Of a DNA stretch of 53,909 bases, positions 35,182 through 43,974 are shown piece after piece. A program made the translations under genes and the position numbers. The stretch is taken from the NCBI GenBank assembly GCA_959600905.1, contig CAUGNO010000010.1:1-53909 (forward strand). The letters are read 5' to 3'. The notes beneath the pieces were generated by a model. The model was not told the origin of the DNA, ran no database searches, and worked only from the letters and a program-made list of their open reading frames with translations. Source of the DNA: UMGS1975 sp959600905 (lineage in GTDB: Bacteria > Bacillota > Clostridia > Christensenellales > QAND01). Positions within the stretch are counted from its first letter, which is position 1. Each line of letters opens with the position of its first letter.

Positions 35182-36471
35182 TTACATTTTTTCAGGCAAA
35201 ACTTTATTGAGAATGACGCCAAGAATTGCACAGATGGCAATGTTGCTGATGGTGAAGGATTCTGTAATCTGAATGCCGCCCGATAGCCCAAGCCCGCTGA
35301 CCAGCATAACGGCAACGATCATTAGATTGCGGCTGTGGGTAAAATCGAGTTGCGCTTCTACCAGCGTTCGCATGCCGACAGCGGAAATCATACCAAACAG
35401 AATGATGGATACGCCTCCCATGACCGGACCGGGAATGGAGGAAAGGAACGTTTGGAATACGCCCAAAAAGCTCATGAGCATCGCAAAAACAGCAGCAATC
35501 CGTAAAGTTGTGGGATTGTAGTTTTTGGTTACAGCCAATACGCCCGTATTTTCGCTGTAGGTGGTGTTGGCCGGGCCGCCTAAGCATCCCGCTGCCATGG
35601 TGGCCAGCCCGTCGCCAAGCAGTGTACGGTGAAGACCGGGATCTTTCATAAAGTTTTTGCCAACGACAGCGCCATTGGTGGTGATATCGCCGATATGCTC
35701 CATAAATGTGACGAGCGTTGTAGGCGCGATGATTAGAATGGCGCTCAAATCAAATTTTGGCAGGAAAAAGTTGGGCGCACTGATGCCCAGACTACCGGTA
35801 GAGAACACTGAGAAATCCACCTGCCCCATGATGGCAGCAACGAGATAGCCCACGGCAATGCCGAAGACGATGGGAACAAGCTTGAAAAAGCCTTTGCAAA
35901 AGATGGATACGATAATCATCGTAGCGACCACGGAGATAGCGATGACCCATCGCATCCAAAGCACATCGGGTACAGCGGTAGTGCTGGCCAAGATATTATC
36001 AAAAGCCGTAGGCGCCAGCGTGAGGCCGATGACGACGATCATAGGGCCGGTAACAACGGGCGGAAAAAAGCTCGTGACACGCTCTACACCAAACAGCTTG
36101 ACCAACAGCGCCAGCACCAGGTACAGGGCACCAGCCACGATGATGCCGCCCGTTACATAAGGGAAGGCTGCCTGATAGGCTGAAAGGGAGGTGTAGTTGG
36201 CCACCCCGGCGTCCACGCCGCCGTACATACGGGCCGTGATTTGAATGACACCAATGAAAGCAAAGCTGGAGCCGACAAACACAGGCACCTTTCCCTTGGT
36301 GCATAGGTGAAAAATCAGCGTGCCAAGCCCCGCGGTAAACAGCGCGACGTTGGGATCCAACCCGGTTAGGATGGGAACCAGTACTGTAGAGCCAAACATA
36401 GCAAATAGATGCTGGATACCCAGTAACAGGTTTTTGCCAACACCCATGTTGGCAGGGGACTGTTGCTGCAT
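35182..36471 (-). CDS. NCS2-family uracil/xanthine permease
   Basis: A 429-residue nucleobase:cation symporter of the UraA type with about 12-14 membrane helices. Signature positions: FVGSSFAFIGVI, VVTGPMIVVIGLTLAP, TLVTFMEHIGDITTNGAVVGKNF (UraA has the conserved Glu and His here) and GGPANTTYSENTGVLAVTK. The latter form resembles uracil permeases more than xanthine ones. ATG 36471 is preceded by AAGGAGGG at 7-8 nt; the ATG two codons upstream lies too close. The leader contains a terminator-like hairpin, described separately. Confidence 0.88.
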   Translation of the reverse strand: MQQQSPANMGVGKNLLLGIQHLFAMFGSTVLVPILTGLDPNVALFTAGLGTLIFHLCTKGKVPVFVGSSFAFIGVIQITARMYGGVDAGVANYTSLSAYQAAFPYVTGGIIVAGALYLVLALLVKLFGVERVTSFFPPVVTGPMIVVIGLTLAPTAFDNILASTTAVPDVLWMRWVIAISVVATMIIVSIFCKGFFKLVPIVFGIAVGYLVAAIMGQVDFSVFSTGSLGISAPNFFLPKFDLSAILIIAPTTLVTFMEHIGDITTNGAVVGKNFMKDPGLHRTLLGDGLATMAAGCLGGPANTTYSENTGVLAVTKNYNPTTLRIAAVFAMLMSFLGVFQTFLSSIPGPVMGGVSIILFGMISAVGMRTLVEAQLDFTHSRNLMIVAVMLVSGLGLSGGIQITESFTISNIAICAILGVILNKVLPEKM

Positions 36472-36512
36472 AAACATACCCTCCTTGATGAGATGGTTTG
36501 ATAGAGCCCCAT

Positions 36513-36539
36513 AAAAAAAGCCTTGTATGGGAACAAGGG
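36513..36539 (-). terminator. Terminator-like hairpin in the permease leader (attenuator candidate)
   Basis: On the minus strand CCTTGT and ACAAGG pair around TCCCAT and are followed by C and seven T. It lies between the permease promoter and start codon, about 45 nt after the predicted transcription start. Just upstream GACA and TACC can pair with TGTC and GGTA. No PyrR-box consensus and no purine riboswitch core is visible. Confidence 0.6.
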
Positions 36540-36586
36540 ACAATCTTACCAGGCCGAACAAAGGCGGTGCGGTACTGTCTTATCAA

Positions 36587-36615
36587 AGTATAGCATAGGG
36601 CAAGGACATTCTCAA
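36587..36615 (-). promoter_or_regulatory. Promoter of the NCS2 permease
   Basis: On the minus strand TTGAGA (36615-36610) and TATACT (36592-36587) with a 17-nt spacer and an additional TG upstream of the -10. Confidence 0.8.
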
Positions 36616-36678
36616 CGAAAAAACCATATAAATGACGAATTTATGACAAATTTACCAGACCGTTTCACAGGAAGATTC

Positions 36679-36708
36679 TTGCAGAAAAAGAAGCCTGTAT
36701 GCTATACT
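36679..36708 (+). promoter_or_regulatory. Promoter of the DEAD-box helicase gene
   Basis: TTGCAG at 36679-36684 and TATACT at 36703-36708 (spacer 18 nt) with TGC before the -10. It leaves an untranslated leader of about 125 nt, long as is common for cold-shock-type helicase mRNAs. The rest of the 370-nt divergent region holds only the permease leader and promoter. Confidence 0.75.
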
Positions 36709-36841
36709 AAAATAAATACGTATACAGGATCTCTTCAGGGGTATTTAGACATTGGATATTGGAAAAGGTCTGAATACGGAAGGGATTTTTCTTATTTACA
36801 GGCATAGGTTGGCCGTATACAGCGGGGAAGGATTGTAGAGG

Positions 36842-38032
36842 ATGCAGTTTGAGCAAACGGCCCTTTCAAGGGAGATGCAAAGGGCAATACAGGACATGGG
36901 ATTTACCGAAATGACGGAGGTGCAGGAAAAGACCATTCCCGAAATGATGGAGGGCAAGGATGTCATTGCCAAGGCGCCTACGGGAACTGGAAAGACCTGT
37001 GCATTTGGCGTGCCGATCATAGAGAGGATTGATGGAGAGAGCGATGCACTCCAATGTTTGATTTTGGCGCCCACCAGAGAACTGACGAGCCAGATCACAG
37101 AGGATATGCGGGCAATGGCAAAGTATAAAGAGGGGCTCCGCATTGTCAGCGTGTACGGCGGGCAATCCATGCAGCGCCAGTTAGAGCACTTGAAAAAGAA
37201 ACCGCAGATCATTGTGGCCACGCCGGGACGGCTGCTGGATCATATAAAGCGAAAGACGGTAAAGCTGCATGCCTTGAAAACAGTGGTTTTGGATGAAGCG
37301 GACGAAATGCTGGATATGGGCTTTATCAAGGACGTTACCAATATTTTGGATCGCTGCCCCAAGAAAAAACAGGTCGTGATGTTTTCGGCTACGATTTCCA
37401 GAGAGGTTATGGATATTTCTTGGCTGTATCAAAGGGATGTTGTGGAGATTACCGTGCTTCCCAAAGAGAAAAATGAACCAAAGATCGCACAGTATAGCTT
37501 GCATGCCGAGGGAGAAGAAAAGGTGCTGATGCTGGCACGGCTGCTACAACAGGCGGATTGGCATCGGGTGATGATTTTCTGCAACACAAAATATATGACG
37601 GACCGGTTGACAAAGCGGCTGTGTGCACGGGAGATCAAGGCGGAGTGCCTGCATGGGGATATTAAGCAAAGCGTGCGCAATAAGGTGATGAAGGATTTTA
37701 GAGAGGGGAAATTTCCGGTTTTGGTGGCTACGGATGTAGCCGCGCGCGGGATCGATGTGGACGACATCGATGCAGTGATTAATTTTGATATGCCGGCGGA
37801 CAATGCGTCTTATCTACATCGAATTGGAAGAACGGGCCGGGCCGGAAAGGAAGGTGTTGCCTATTCTTTGGTTTCCATAACAGAGACGGATCGGTTGGAA
37901 TCCATCATGCGGTGGACAAAGCATGAAATTATTGCGCTGCGCATGGATGAGGAAGGCAATTTAACACAGGCGCCCAAACAAGCTCCGAAGAAATCGGCAG
38001 CGCCTATAAGAAGGCGGAGAAGACGACGCTAA
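36842..38032 (+). CDS. DEAD-box RNA helicase
   Basis: The 396-residue protein has the full motif set: Q motif (FTEMTEVQEKTIP), I APTGTGKT, Ia PTRELTSQ, Ib TPGRLLDHI, II DEAD, III SAT, IV MIFCNTK, V ATDVAARGIDVDD, VI HRIGRTGRAG. After the two RecA domains there is only a short basic tail ending in a run of arginines, so it lacks the DbpA-type RNA-binding domain of longer paralogues. Roles in ribosome assembly or RNA decay at low temperature are usual. The gene has a single promoter and long leader; tRNA-Leu follows. Confidence 0.93.
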   Translation: MQFEQTALSREMQRAIQDMGFTEMTEVQEKTIPEMMEGKDVIAKAPTGTGKTCAFGVPIIERIDGESDALQCLILAPTRELTSQITEDMRAMAKYKEGLRIVSVYGGQSMQRQLEHLKKKPQIIVATPGRLLDHIKRKTVKLHALKTVVLDEADEMLDMGFIKDVTNILDRCPKKKQVVMFSATISREVMDISWLYQRDVVEITVLPKEKNEPKIAQYSLHAEGEEKVLMLARLLQQADWHRVMIFCNTKYMTDRLTKRLCAREIKAECLHGDIKQSVRNKVMKDFREGKFPVLVATDVAARGIDVDDIDAVINFDMPADNASYLHRIGRTGRAGKEGVAYSLVSITETDRLESIMRWTKHEIIALRMDEEGNLTQAPKQAPKKSAAPIRRRRRRR

Positions 38033-38041
38033 AAATTGCGC

Positions 38042-38071
38042 TTGACGGGATAGGTAGGAATTTGCTATACT
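38042..38071 (+). promoter_or_regulatory. tRNA-Leu(CAA) promoter
   Basis: TTGACG at 38042-38047 and TATACT at 38066-38071 (18-nt spacer; TG before the -10), 12 nt before the mature tRNA. Confidence 0.8.
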
Positions 38072-38082
38072 TACCTTTGCAA

Positions 38083-38169
38083 GCCGAAGTGGTGGAATTG
38101 GCAGACGCGTTGGACTCAAAATCCAATGTAGGCAACTACGTGTGGGTTCAAGTCCCACCTTCGGCACCA
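38083..38169 (+). tRNA. tRNA-Leu (anticodon CAA)
   Basis: Acceptor stem GCCGAAG/CTTCGGC, anticodon arm TTGGA-CTCAAAA-TCCAA giving CAA, a long class II variable arm (TGTAGGCAACTACG), T arm GTGGG-TTCAAGT-CCCAC and an encoded CCA end. Confidence 0.97.
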
Positions 38170-38170
38170 T

Positions 38171-38208
38171 ATCGCGGCGGATCCTTGGGTCTGCCGCGAT
38201 TTTCTTTT
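38171..38208 (+). terminator. Terminator of tRNA-Leu(CAA)
   Basis: ATCGCGGC and GCCGCGAT enclose a second weaker stem (GGATC/GGTCT) and are followed by TTTCTTTT. Confidence 0.88.
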
Positions 38209-38209
38209 A

Positions 38210-38647
38210 AAATCATGACTTTACCGAACGGTGCTGCTTGTCCTTAAGCAGGGTCTTGATCCTGCCGCTTATTTGCTTATATACACGCTCACGGCCGCTT
38301 TGGGGCGCTACCAAAGAACTGTTGGGCGTCTTTTTTTGCCAATGATTTGTAAACTGAGCCTGGATGCAATTTTCATCCGGGCTTTTCTTTGCCCAGATCG
38401 AAAAAGAGTATTGTCAGCTTTTTGCCAACTTAACCTTTGCCATTGCGTACTATGATCACTTCTGACGATTTTCCTGCAAAACGATGACGAATGCGAGGCT
38501 TTGCCTATTTCCCTTATTCTATGGGCGCCCGGCCGCAGGCCTGGGAATTTTATGTGTGCATGTTGTTGGGCTTGGAATTGCTGATCGCTATATTTAATGC
38601 CATGAATGCGGTATAATAAAACAAAGAGACAAGGCGGGTGAGAGACT
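38210..38647 (+). other. 438-nt region without protein gene before rarA
   Basis: No convincing ORF. A possible promoter is TTGATC (38256-38261) with TATACA (38280-38285). Two terminator-like hairpins follow: 38304-38337 (GGCGC and CCAA against TTGG and GCGTC, then T7) and 38357-38390 (10-bp stem AGCCTGGATG/CATCCGGGCT, then TTTCTTT). A further GC-rich hairpin sits around 38508-38550. A TATAAT (38612-38617) without a clear -35 box precedes rarA. A small RNA gene is possible; 6S RNA lies near the rarA homologue in Bacillus subtilis as I recall, but I cannot fold the full consensus here. Confidence 0.45.
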
Positions 38648-39970
38648 GTGCAGAGATCGTTGTTTGAAGACCAGGGGCATGATCCGTTGGCCAGCCGTTT
38701 GCGGCCGGATACGCTGGAGGGCTATGTAGGCCAGACGCATCTACTGGGGGAAGGGAAAGTATTGCGGCAATTGATCGAGCAAGATCAGATCTGTTCGATG
38801 ATCTTTTGGGGCCCGCCCGGCGTAGGCAAAACGACATTGGCGCGCATCATCGCGGAAAGGACGAAGGCTCGCTTTGTAGACTTTAGCGCGGTGACCAGCG
38901 GCATCAAGGAGATTAAAAAGGTGATGGCGGAGGCGGATCACAACAGAATGCTGGGAGAAAAGACCGTTTTGTTTGTTGACGAAATCCATCGCTTCAACAA
39001 GGCACAGCAAGATGCGTTTTTGCCATTTGTGGAAAAAGGGAGCATCATCTTGATTGGCGCAACGACGGAAAACCCCTCTTTTGAGGTGAATTCGGCGTTG
39101 CTGAGCCGATGCAAAGTGTTTGTTTTGCAGCCGTTGTCTATCCAAGAATTGCAAACGCTGCTGCGCCATGCCTTGACGGATGAAAAGGGATTTGGCGCGC
39201 AGCGCGTAGAAATGAAAGAGGAATGGCTGGAGATGATTGCAGCGTTTGCCAACGGCGATGCCAGAGTGGCGCTGAATACACTGGAGATGGTAGTGCTCAA
39301 CGGAAGAAAAGAGGGTGATACCGTTCAGGTTTCTCAAGAGATGGTAGAGCAGTGCATAGGCCAAAAATCCTTGCTGTATGATAAAAACGGGGAGGAGCAC
39401 TATAATCTCATTTCTGCGCTGCATAAATCCATGCGAAACAGCGATGCGGATGCGGCGGTGTATTGGCTGGCGCGTATGCTGGAAGCAGGGGAGGATCCAT
39501 TGTATGTGGCCAGGCGCCTGGTACGATTTGCAGATGAGGATGTGGGGATGGCGGATAGCCGCGCCATAGAGATTGCTGTGGCGGCTTACCAGGCATGCCA
39601 TTTCATAGGCATGCCGGAATGCACAGTCAATCTGACGCATGCGGTGGTCTATTTATCCATGGCGCCAAAAAGCAATGCGCTGTATATGGCCTATGAATCC
39701 GCCAAAAAAGACGCTGCGAAAATGCTGGCAGAGCCGGTGCCGCTTCATTTGCGCAATGCGCCGACCAAGCTAATGCAGGAGCTGAATTATGGCAAGGGAT
39801 ACCAGTATGCACATGATACATCCGATAAGCTGACCAATATGCAATGCTTGCCGGAAACGCTTAAGGATAGGCGATACTACCGCCCAACAGAACAAGGGTC
39901 AGAGGCAAGGGTAAAGCAGAGGATGCAGCAGATTATACAATGGCATCGTCAGCATGATACGAAGGCATAG
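38648..39970 (+). CDS. rarA: Replication-associated recombination protein A (MgsA/RarA)
   Basis: An AAA+ ATPase acting at stalled forks. The 440 residues show Walker A WGPPGVGKTTLARI, Walker B LFVDEIHRFNKAQQDAFLP, sensor 1 GATTENPSFEVNSALLSRC, and the C-terminal tetramerisation domain with ALHKSMRNSDADAAVYWLARML and the late CLPETLKDRRYYRPT. The GTG at 38648 is used because QRSLFEDQGHDPLASRLRP is the conserved beginning. Confidence 0.96.
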   Translation: MQRSLFEDQGHDPLASRLRPDTLEGYVGQTHLLGEGKVLRQLIEQDQICSMIFWGPPGVGKTTLARIIAERTKARFVDFSAVTSGIKEIKKVMAEADHNRMLGEKTVLFVDEIHRFNKAQQDAFLPFVEKGSIILIGATTENPSFEVNSALLSRCKVFVLQPLSIQELQTLLRHALTDEKGFGAQRVEMKEEWLEMIAAFANGDARVALNTLEMVVLNGRKEGDTVQVSQEMVEQCIGQKSLLYDKNGEEHYNLISALHKSMRNSDADAAVYWLARMLEAGEDPLYVARRLVRFADEDVGMADSRAIEIAVAAYQACHFIGMPECTVNLTHAVVYLSMAPKSNALYMAYESAKKDAAKMLAEPVPLHLRNAPTKLMQELNYGKGYQYAHDTSDKLTNMQCLPETLKDRRYYRPTEQGSEARVKQRMQQIIQWHRQHDTKA

Positions 39971-39983
39971 GGGAAACAGAGCG

Positions 39984-40019
39984 AAAAAAGCTTCTATGAG
40001 GTGCTCATAGAAGCTTTTT
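39984..40019 (+). terminator. Terminator of rarA
   Basis: AAAAAGCTTCTATGAG and CTCATAGAAGCTTTTT form a 16-bp perfect stem around GTG. Confidence 0.92.
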
Positions 40020-40099
40020 ACATAGAAGTAAGCAAAGGAAAAATGGCGCTTTTGAGACATTCTTGGCAAAAGGCCAGGGCCAAACAAGGGGGCGTCTTT

Positions 40100-40128
40100 T
40101 TGATTTTTACTATGGGGTATGATAAAAT
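40100..40128 (+). promoter_or_regulatory. Promoter of polA
   Basis: TTGATT at 40100-40105 and TAAAAT at 40123-40128 with 17 nt between; TGA directly before the -10 gives an extended element. Confidence 0.7.
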
Positions 40129-40155
40129 CATCTACAAAACAAAGGAGGCGGAGCC

Positions 40156-42744
40156 ATGCCAACACTGATTGCAATCGACGGAAACAGCCTGCTGTTTCGA
40201 GCCTTCCATGCCTTGCCGATTCTAACGGATGCAAAAGGACGGTATACCAATGCGGTATATGGATTCATGGGCATGCTGATCCGTTTGATCCAAGAGGAAA
40301 AACCGGATTATTTGGCGGTGGCGTTTGATCTAAAGGCGCCGACGTTCCGCCATTTGCAATATAAGGACTATAAAGCGGGAAGAAAAGAGACACCGGAAGA
40401 GCTGATCCCGCAGTTTGATCTTTTGAAAGAGACGCTCGGTGAACTGGGCATTGCGGTATTGTCCTGTGAGGGATACGAAGCGGACGATATATTGGGCGCG
40501 ATGGGAGAGCTGGCCAAGCAAAATCACTGCCAGGCGCTGCTGGTAACGGGCGATAAGGACGCTTTGCAGCTGGTAGGGGGGCCGGTGAAGGTCTTGTACA
40601 CAAAGCGCGGCATTTCGGATACGGATTTGATGGATGCCGAGGCGGTAAAGCAAAAGATGGGGGTTTATCCGGAGCTCGTGGCAGACCTCAAGGGATTGAT
40701 GGGCGACAGCTCGGACAATATCCCGGGCGTGCCGGGCGTGGGCCCCAAAACAGCGGCCAAGCTGCTGGATAAATTTGGAACGCTGGAAGAGGTACTGGCA
40801 CATGCAGACGAAGCCGGCGGCCCGAAATTGAGACAGTCGCTTGCTACCTATGCGGAGCAAGCCAGACAAAGCAAATTTTTGGCGACCATTGATCCTAAGG
40901 TACCCTGTGATTTTCAGCTAGAAAAGATTGCGTTCGAGGGCATTCATGAGCCCGTATGGGGGCCGGTATTGGCCGATCTTGGGTTTTCAACGCTGGCAAA
41001 GCGGCTGGGAATTTCCTCTGCTAGCAGCAAAGAAGAGACGCCGGCTGCGGCAATGCCGGATATAACCATCCAAAGGCTGGAAAGCTTGGCGGATTGGCGC
41101 AAGGCTGTGAGCGCCTGCCCACAGACCGTAGCTCTCTATGAGGACAAAGAGGGACTGCACATGGCGGTTTCCGAAACAGAAGAGGTATACGTTGCGTTTT
41201 CGCAGACGCTGCTGGGCGATGGGGTAGACCCTTATGCGGCCTTGGAGATGCTGGCCCCTGTGATGGCGGATGCCAGCGTTGAAAAAATTTTGTATGATGC
41301 AAAAAGCTGGGCGCATACCATGCGCCAATGGGAGGTAGAGATACGGGGCCGGTGTCAGGATGTGATGCTGGCCGCCTATGTAGAAAACCCGGCACAGGGC
41401 CAAAAGGATGTGCAGACCTTATGCCAAACACACGGGCTTTTGGCACCGGATCAAGCGACCAACGCGTGCACCATGCTTCAGCTTTACCGTAAGATGGAGG
41501 CGGGCTTGCAGCTTTGGCGGGGATTTGAAGTGTATCAAACGCTGGAACTGCCGCTGTGGCGTGTGCTGTTTGACATGGAATGCACCGGCTTTCGACTGGA
41601 TCTGGCGCAGCTGCACGATTTGGCGCAGCAGTATGCCGCCAGGATTAAAGAACTGGAAAAGGAAATTTATAACTTGGCGGGAGAGCAGTTTAACATAAAC
41701 TCTACCAAACAGCTGGGCGAGGTATTGTTTGATAAGCTGCATCTGCCGGCCTGGAAAAAAACAAAGACGGGGTATTCGACGGATGTGGAAGTGCTGGAAC
41801 AATTGAAAGAGCAGCATCCCATCATCGCTTGCATTTTAGAATACAGAAAAGCGACAAAATTGAAAAGTACTTACCTGGATGGATTACAGGCCGTATCAGA
41901 TCAAAGTAACGGCAGGGTCCATACGAGATTCCATCAAAATATTACGCTGACAGGACGCATTTCTTCTTCTGAGCCAAATCTGCAAAATATCCCGGTGCGC
42001 ACAGAGGAAGGACGAGAAATTCGTCGTGCATTTATCCCCTCGGATGAGGGCCGCGCCTTGGTGGTTGCGGATTACTCGCAGATCGAACTGCGTATCTTAG
42101 CACACATGGCCAAAGAGGACACGATGATCGATACCTTCCGGCATGGCGGAGATATTCATATGGCTACGGCGGCAAAGGTGTACGGTGTGGACAAGGAGAG
42201 CGTAACAAAAGACATGCGGTCTTCCGCCAAAGCGGTGAATTTTGGCATTGTCTATGGCATTTCAGATTTCGGTCTATCGAGAAATCTTAGCATTCCACGC
42301 AAGCAAGCAGCCGCTTTGATACAGAGCTATTTTGAGACGTACCCAAAAATCAGAGGGTATATGGATCAATGCGTGGCGGATGGGCGTGCGCACGGATATG
42401 TGGAAACCATGTATGGACGCCGTAGATATACACCAGAATTGGCAAGCAAAAATTATAACGTGCGCTCCTTTGGAGAAAGGGCCGCGATGAATGCGCCGAT
42501 CCAGGGTACGGCGGCGGACATCATAAAGGCCGCGATGATCCATGTGCACGAGACATTGAAAAAGGAATGCCCGCAGGCCAAACTGATCTTGCAGGTGCAT
42601 GATGAGCTTATCGTGGACGTACCGAGAGACCAGGCAGAAAAGGTGAAAAAAATCTTGACGGATTGCATGCAAAATGTGCTGCCATTGGATGTGCCGTTGA
42701 TCGCAGAGGCGGATTCCGGCGAGAATTGGCTGGAGGCAAAATGA
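40156..42744 (+). CDS. polA: DNA polymerase I
   Basis: An 862-residue family A polymerase. The 5'-3' exonuclease/FEN domain fills about residues 1-290 (IDGNSLLFRAF, GYEADDILGAM, GDKDALQL, GLMGDSSDNIPGVPGVG). The middle domain lacks the acidic residues of the 3'-5' proofreading site (motif I reads VALYEDKEGLH). This matches proofreading-deficient Pol I of Bacillus. The polymerase domain has motif A VVADYSQIELRILAH, motif B around RSSAKAVNFGIVYG and motif C QVHDELIVD. It acts in Okazaki fragment maturation and repair. AGGAGG precedes the ATG; the stop overlaps coaE. Confidence 0.97.
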   Translation: MPTLIAIDGNSLLFRAFHALPILTDAKGRYTNAVYGFMGMLIRLIQEEKPDYLAVAFDLKAPTFRHLQYKDYKAGRKETPEELIPQFDLLKETLGELGIAVLSCEGYEADDILGAMGELAKQNHCQALLVTGDKDALQLVGGPVKVLYTKRGISDTDLMDAEAVKQKMGVYPELVADLKGLMGDSSDNIPGVPGVGPKTAAKLLDKFGTLEEVLAHADEAGGPKLRQSLATYAEQARQSKFLATIDPKVPCDFQLEKIAFEGIHEPVWGPVLADLGFSTLAKRLGISSASSKEETPAAAMPDITIQRLESLADWRKAVSACPQTVALYEDKEGLHMAVSETEEVYVAFSQTLLGDGVDPYAALEMLAPVMADASVEKILYDAKSWAHTMRQWEVEIRGRCQDVMLAAYVENPAQGQKDVQTLCQTHGLLAPDQATNACTMLQLYRKMEAGLQLWRGFEVYQTLELPLWRVLFDMECTGFRLDLAQLHDLAQQYAARIKELEKEIYNLAGEQFNINSTKQLGEVLFDKLHLPAWKKTKTGYSTDVEVLEQLKEQHPIIACILEYRKATKLKSTYLDGLQAVSDQSNGRVHTRFHQNITLTGRISSSEPNLQNIPVRTEEGREIRRAFIPSDEGRALVVADYSQIELRILAHMAKEDTMIDTFRHGGDIHMATAAKVYGVDKESVTKDMRSSAKAVNFGIVYGISDFGLSRNLSIPRKQAAALIQSYFETYPKIRGYMDQCVADGRAHGYVETMYGRRRYTPELASKNYNVRSFGERAAMNAPIQGTAADIIKAAMIHVHETLKKECPQAKLILQVHDELIVDVPRDQAEKVKKILTDCMQNVLPLDVPLIAEADSGENWLEAK

Positions 42745-43352
42745 CAAAGCAGAATGAACGGTTTGTAATTGGCATTACCGGCAACATTGGCGCGGGCAAA
42801 AGCACAGTGACCAAGGCCCTGGCAAAAGCAGGCGCCTGCGTTCTGGACGCTGATGCCATGACAAGAGAGATGCAGGCGCCGGGAAGCGAAGCGGTGCGGG
42901 CCATTGCAGAAGAATTCGGGGCACAAATGGCACCAGCGGGCATTTTGGATCGCAGGGCGTTGGGTGCGCTGGTGTTTGGCGATGAAGCGGCGCGGACGCG
43001 GCTGAATGCGCTGATGTGGCCGCGGCTCATTGAGCAGACGAAATGTGTTTTGCGCCGTAAAAGGGGCGTGTGTATCATAGATGCGGCACTGCTGATTGAA
43101 TCTGGGCTGCATACGGTATGCGATGAAGTATGGCTAATTACTGCACCGGAAGAGATACGGTGTGCACGCATCATGAAAAGAGATGGTTTATCAGAGCAAC
43201 AGGCATGGCAAAGAATCAAGAGTCAGATGCCGGAAACTCAAAAAAAAGAGTACGCAGACCGCCTGTTGGATAGCATGGAAGGAGAGCACCGCTTGATTGA
43301 AAAGGCAAGGGCGTTGTACGATCATGCTGTGGGGGGACTATATGACAAATAG
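42741..43352 (+). CDS. coaE: Dephospho-CoA kinase
   Basis: CoaE adds the 3'-phosphate in the last step of coenzyme A synthesis. P-loop GITGNIGAGKSTV, DADAMTREM, LDRRALGALVF and the lid RIKSQMPETQKKEYAD identify it; 203 residues is the standard length. ATG 42741 overlaps the polA stop (ATGA) and has GGAGG upstream. polA-coaE pairing is common in Firmicutes. It overlaps the next gene by 11 nt. Confidence 0.95.
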   Translation: MTKQNERFVIGITGNIGAGKSTVTKALAKAGACVLDADAMTREMQAPGSEAVRAIAEEFGAQMAPAGILDRRALGALVFGDEAARTRLNALMWPRLIEQTKCVLRRKRGVCIIDAALLIESGLHTVCDEVWLITAPEEIRCARIMKRDGLSEQQAWQRIKSQMPETQKKEYADRLLDSMEGEHRLIEKARALYDHAVGGLYDK

Positions 43353-43974
43353 TAAAACAACGGCTTATCCGGCCAGAAGGACAAGACAGGCAGGCCGTAG
43401 AAAAAAACAGCGGAACCTTTGGCAGCTATGGATTGCATTGGGCCTTGCCATCATCATATTGGCACTGTTGGCGTTGGTAGGATATCCGTATGCCAAAAAG
43501 CTGGCGTATCCATTGAAATATGAAGCGTACATCACAGAATACGCAGAGGCAAACGGATTGGATCCGTATCTTGTATGCGGTGTAATCCATACGGAAAGCC
43601 ATTTTGATATAGAGGCCGAATCCCGCGTAGGGGCGGTAGGGCTTATGCAGATCATGCCGGATACCGGAGAATGGATTGCCAAAAAGATGTCGATAAAGGA
43701 TTACAGCGAAGCGAAACTGAAAGATCCGGAGACCAATATCCGTATGGGGTGCTGGTATCTAAAATATCTCATGGATAGGTTTGATGGGGATATGACGCTG
43801 GTGCTGGCGGGCTACAATGCCGGCCCAAATCGAGTGACCCAGTGGTTGGGGGATGAAAAATACAGCCAGGACGGGAAGCTGACAGACATTCCCTATCGAG
43901 AAACTGAGGAATACGTAAAGAAGGTAGAAAATGCGAAAGAGATGTATAAATCCTATTATACGCTGGAGTCATAG
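43342..43974 (+). CDS. Membrane-anchored lytic transglycosylase (SLT domain)
   Basis: A 210-residue protein with a basic N-terminus, one membrane helix (about residues 31-51) and a Slt70-type lysozyme-like domain. Catalytic Glu is in GVIHTESHFDIEAESRVGAVGLMQIMP, followed by NIRMGCWYLKYLMDRF and LAGYNAGPNRVTQWL. It cleaves glycan strands with formation of anhydro-muramic ends outside the membrane. ATG 43342 follows a G-rich RBS and lies inside the end of coaE. Confidence 0.93.
   Translation: MTNSKTTAYPARRTRQAGRRKKQRNLWQLWIALGLAIIILALLALVGYPYAKKLAYPLKYEAYITEYAEANGLDPYLVCGVIHTESHFDIEAESRVGAVGLMQIMPDTGEWIAKKMSIKDYSEAKLKDPETNIRMGCWYLKYLMDRFDGDMTLVLAGYNAGPNRVTQWLGDEKYSQDGKLTDIPYRETEEYVKKVENAKEMYKSYYTLES

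Noticed and set aside
36472..36615. Purine riboswitch or PyrR-binding attenuator for the NCS2 permease
   Set aside because: Neither the purine aptamer core nor the PyrR-box consensus is present; only a terminator-like hairpin can be supported.
36523..36807. Plus-strand 94-codon ORF upstream of the DEAD-box gene
   Set aside because: It runs through the permease leader, both divergent promoters and the helicase leader; no RBS and no recognisable product.
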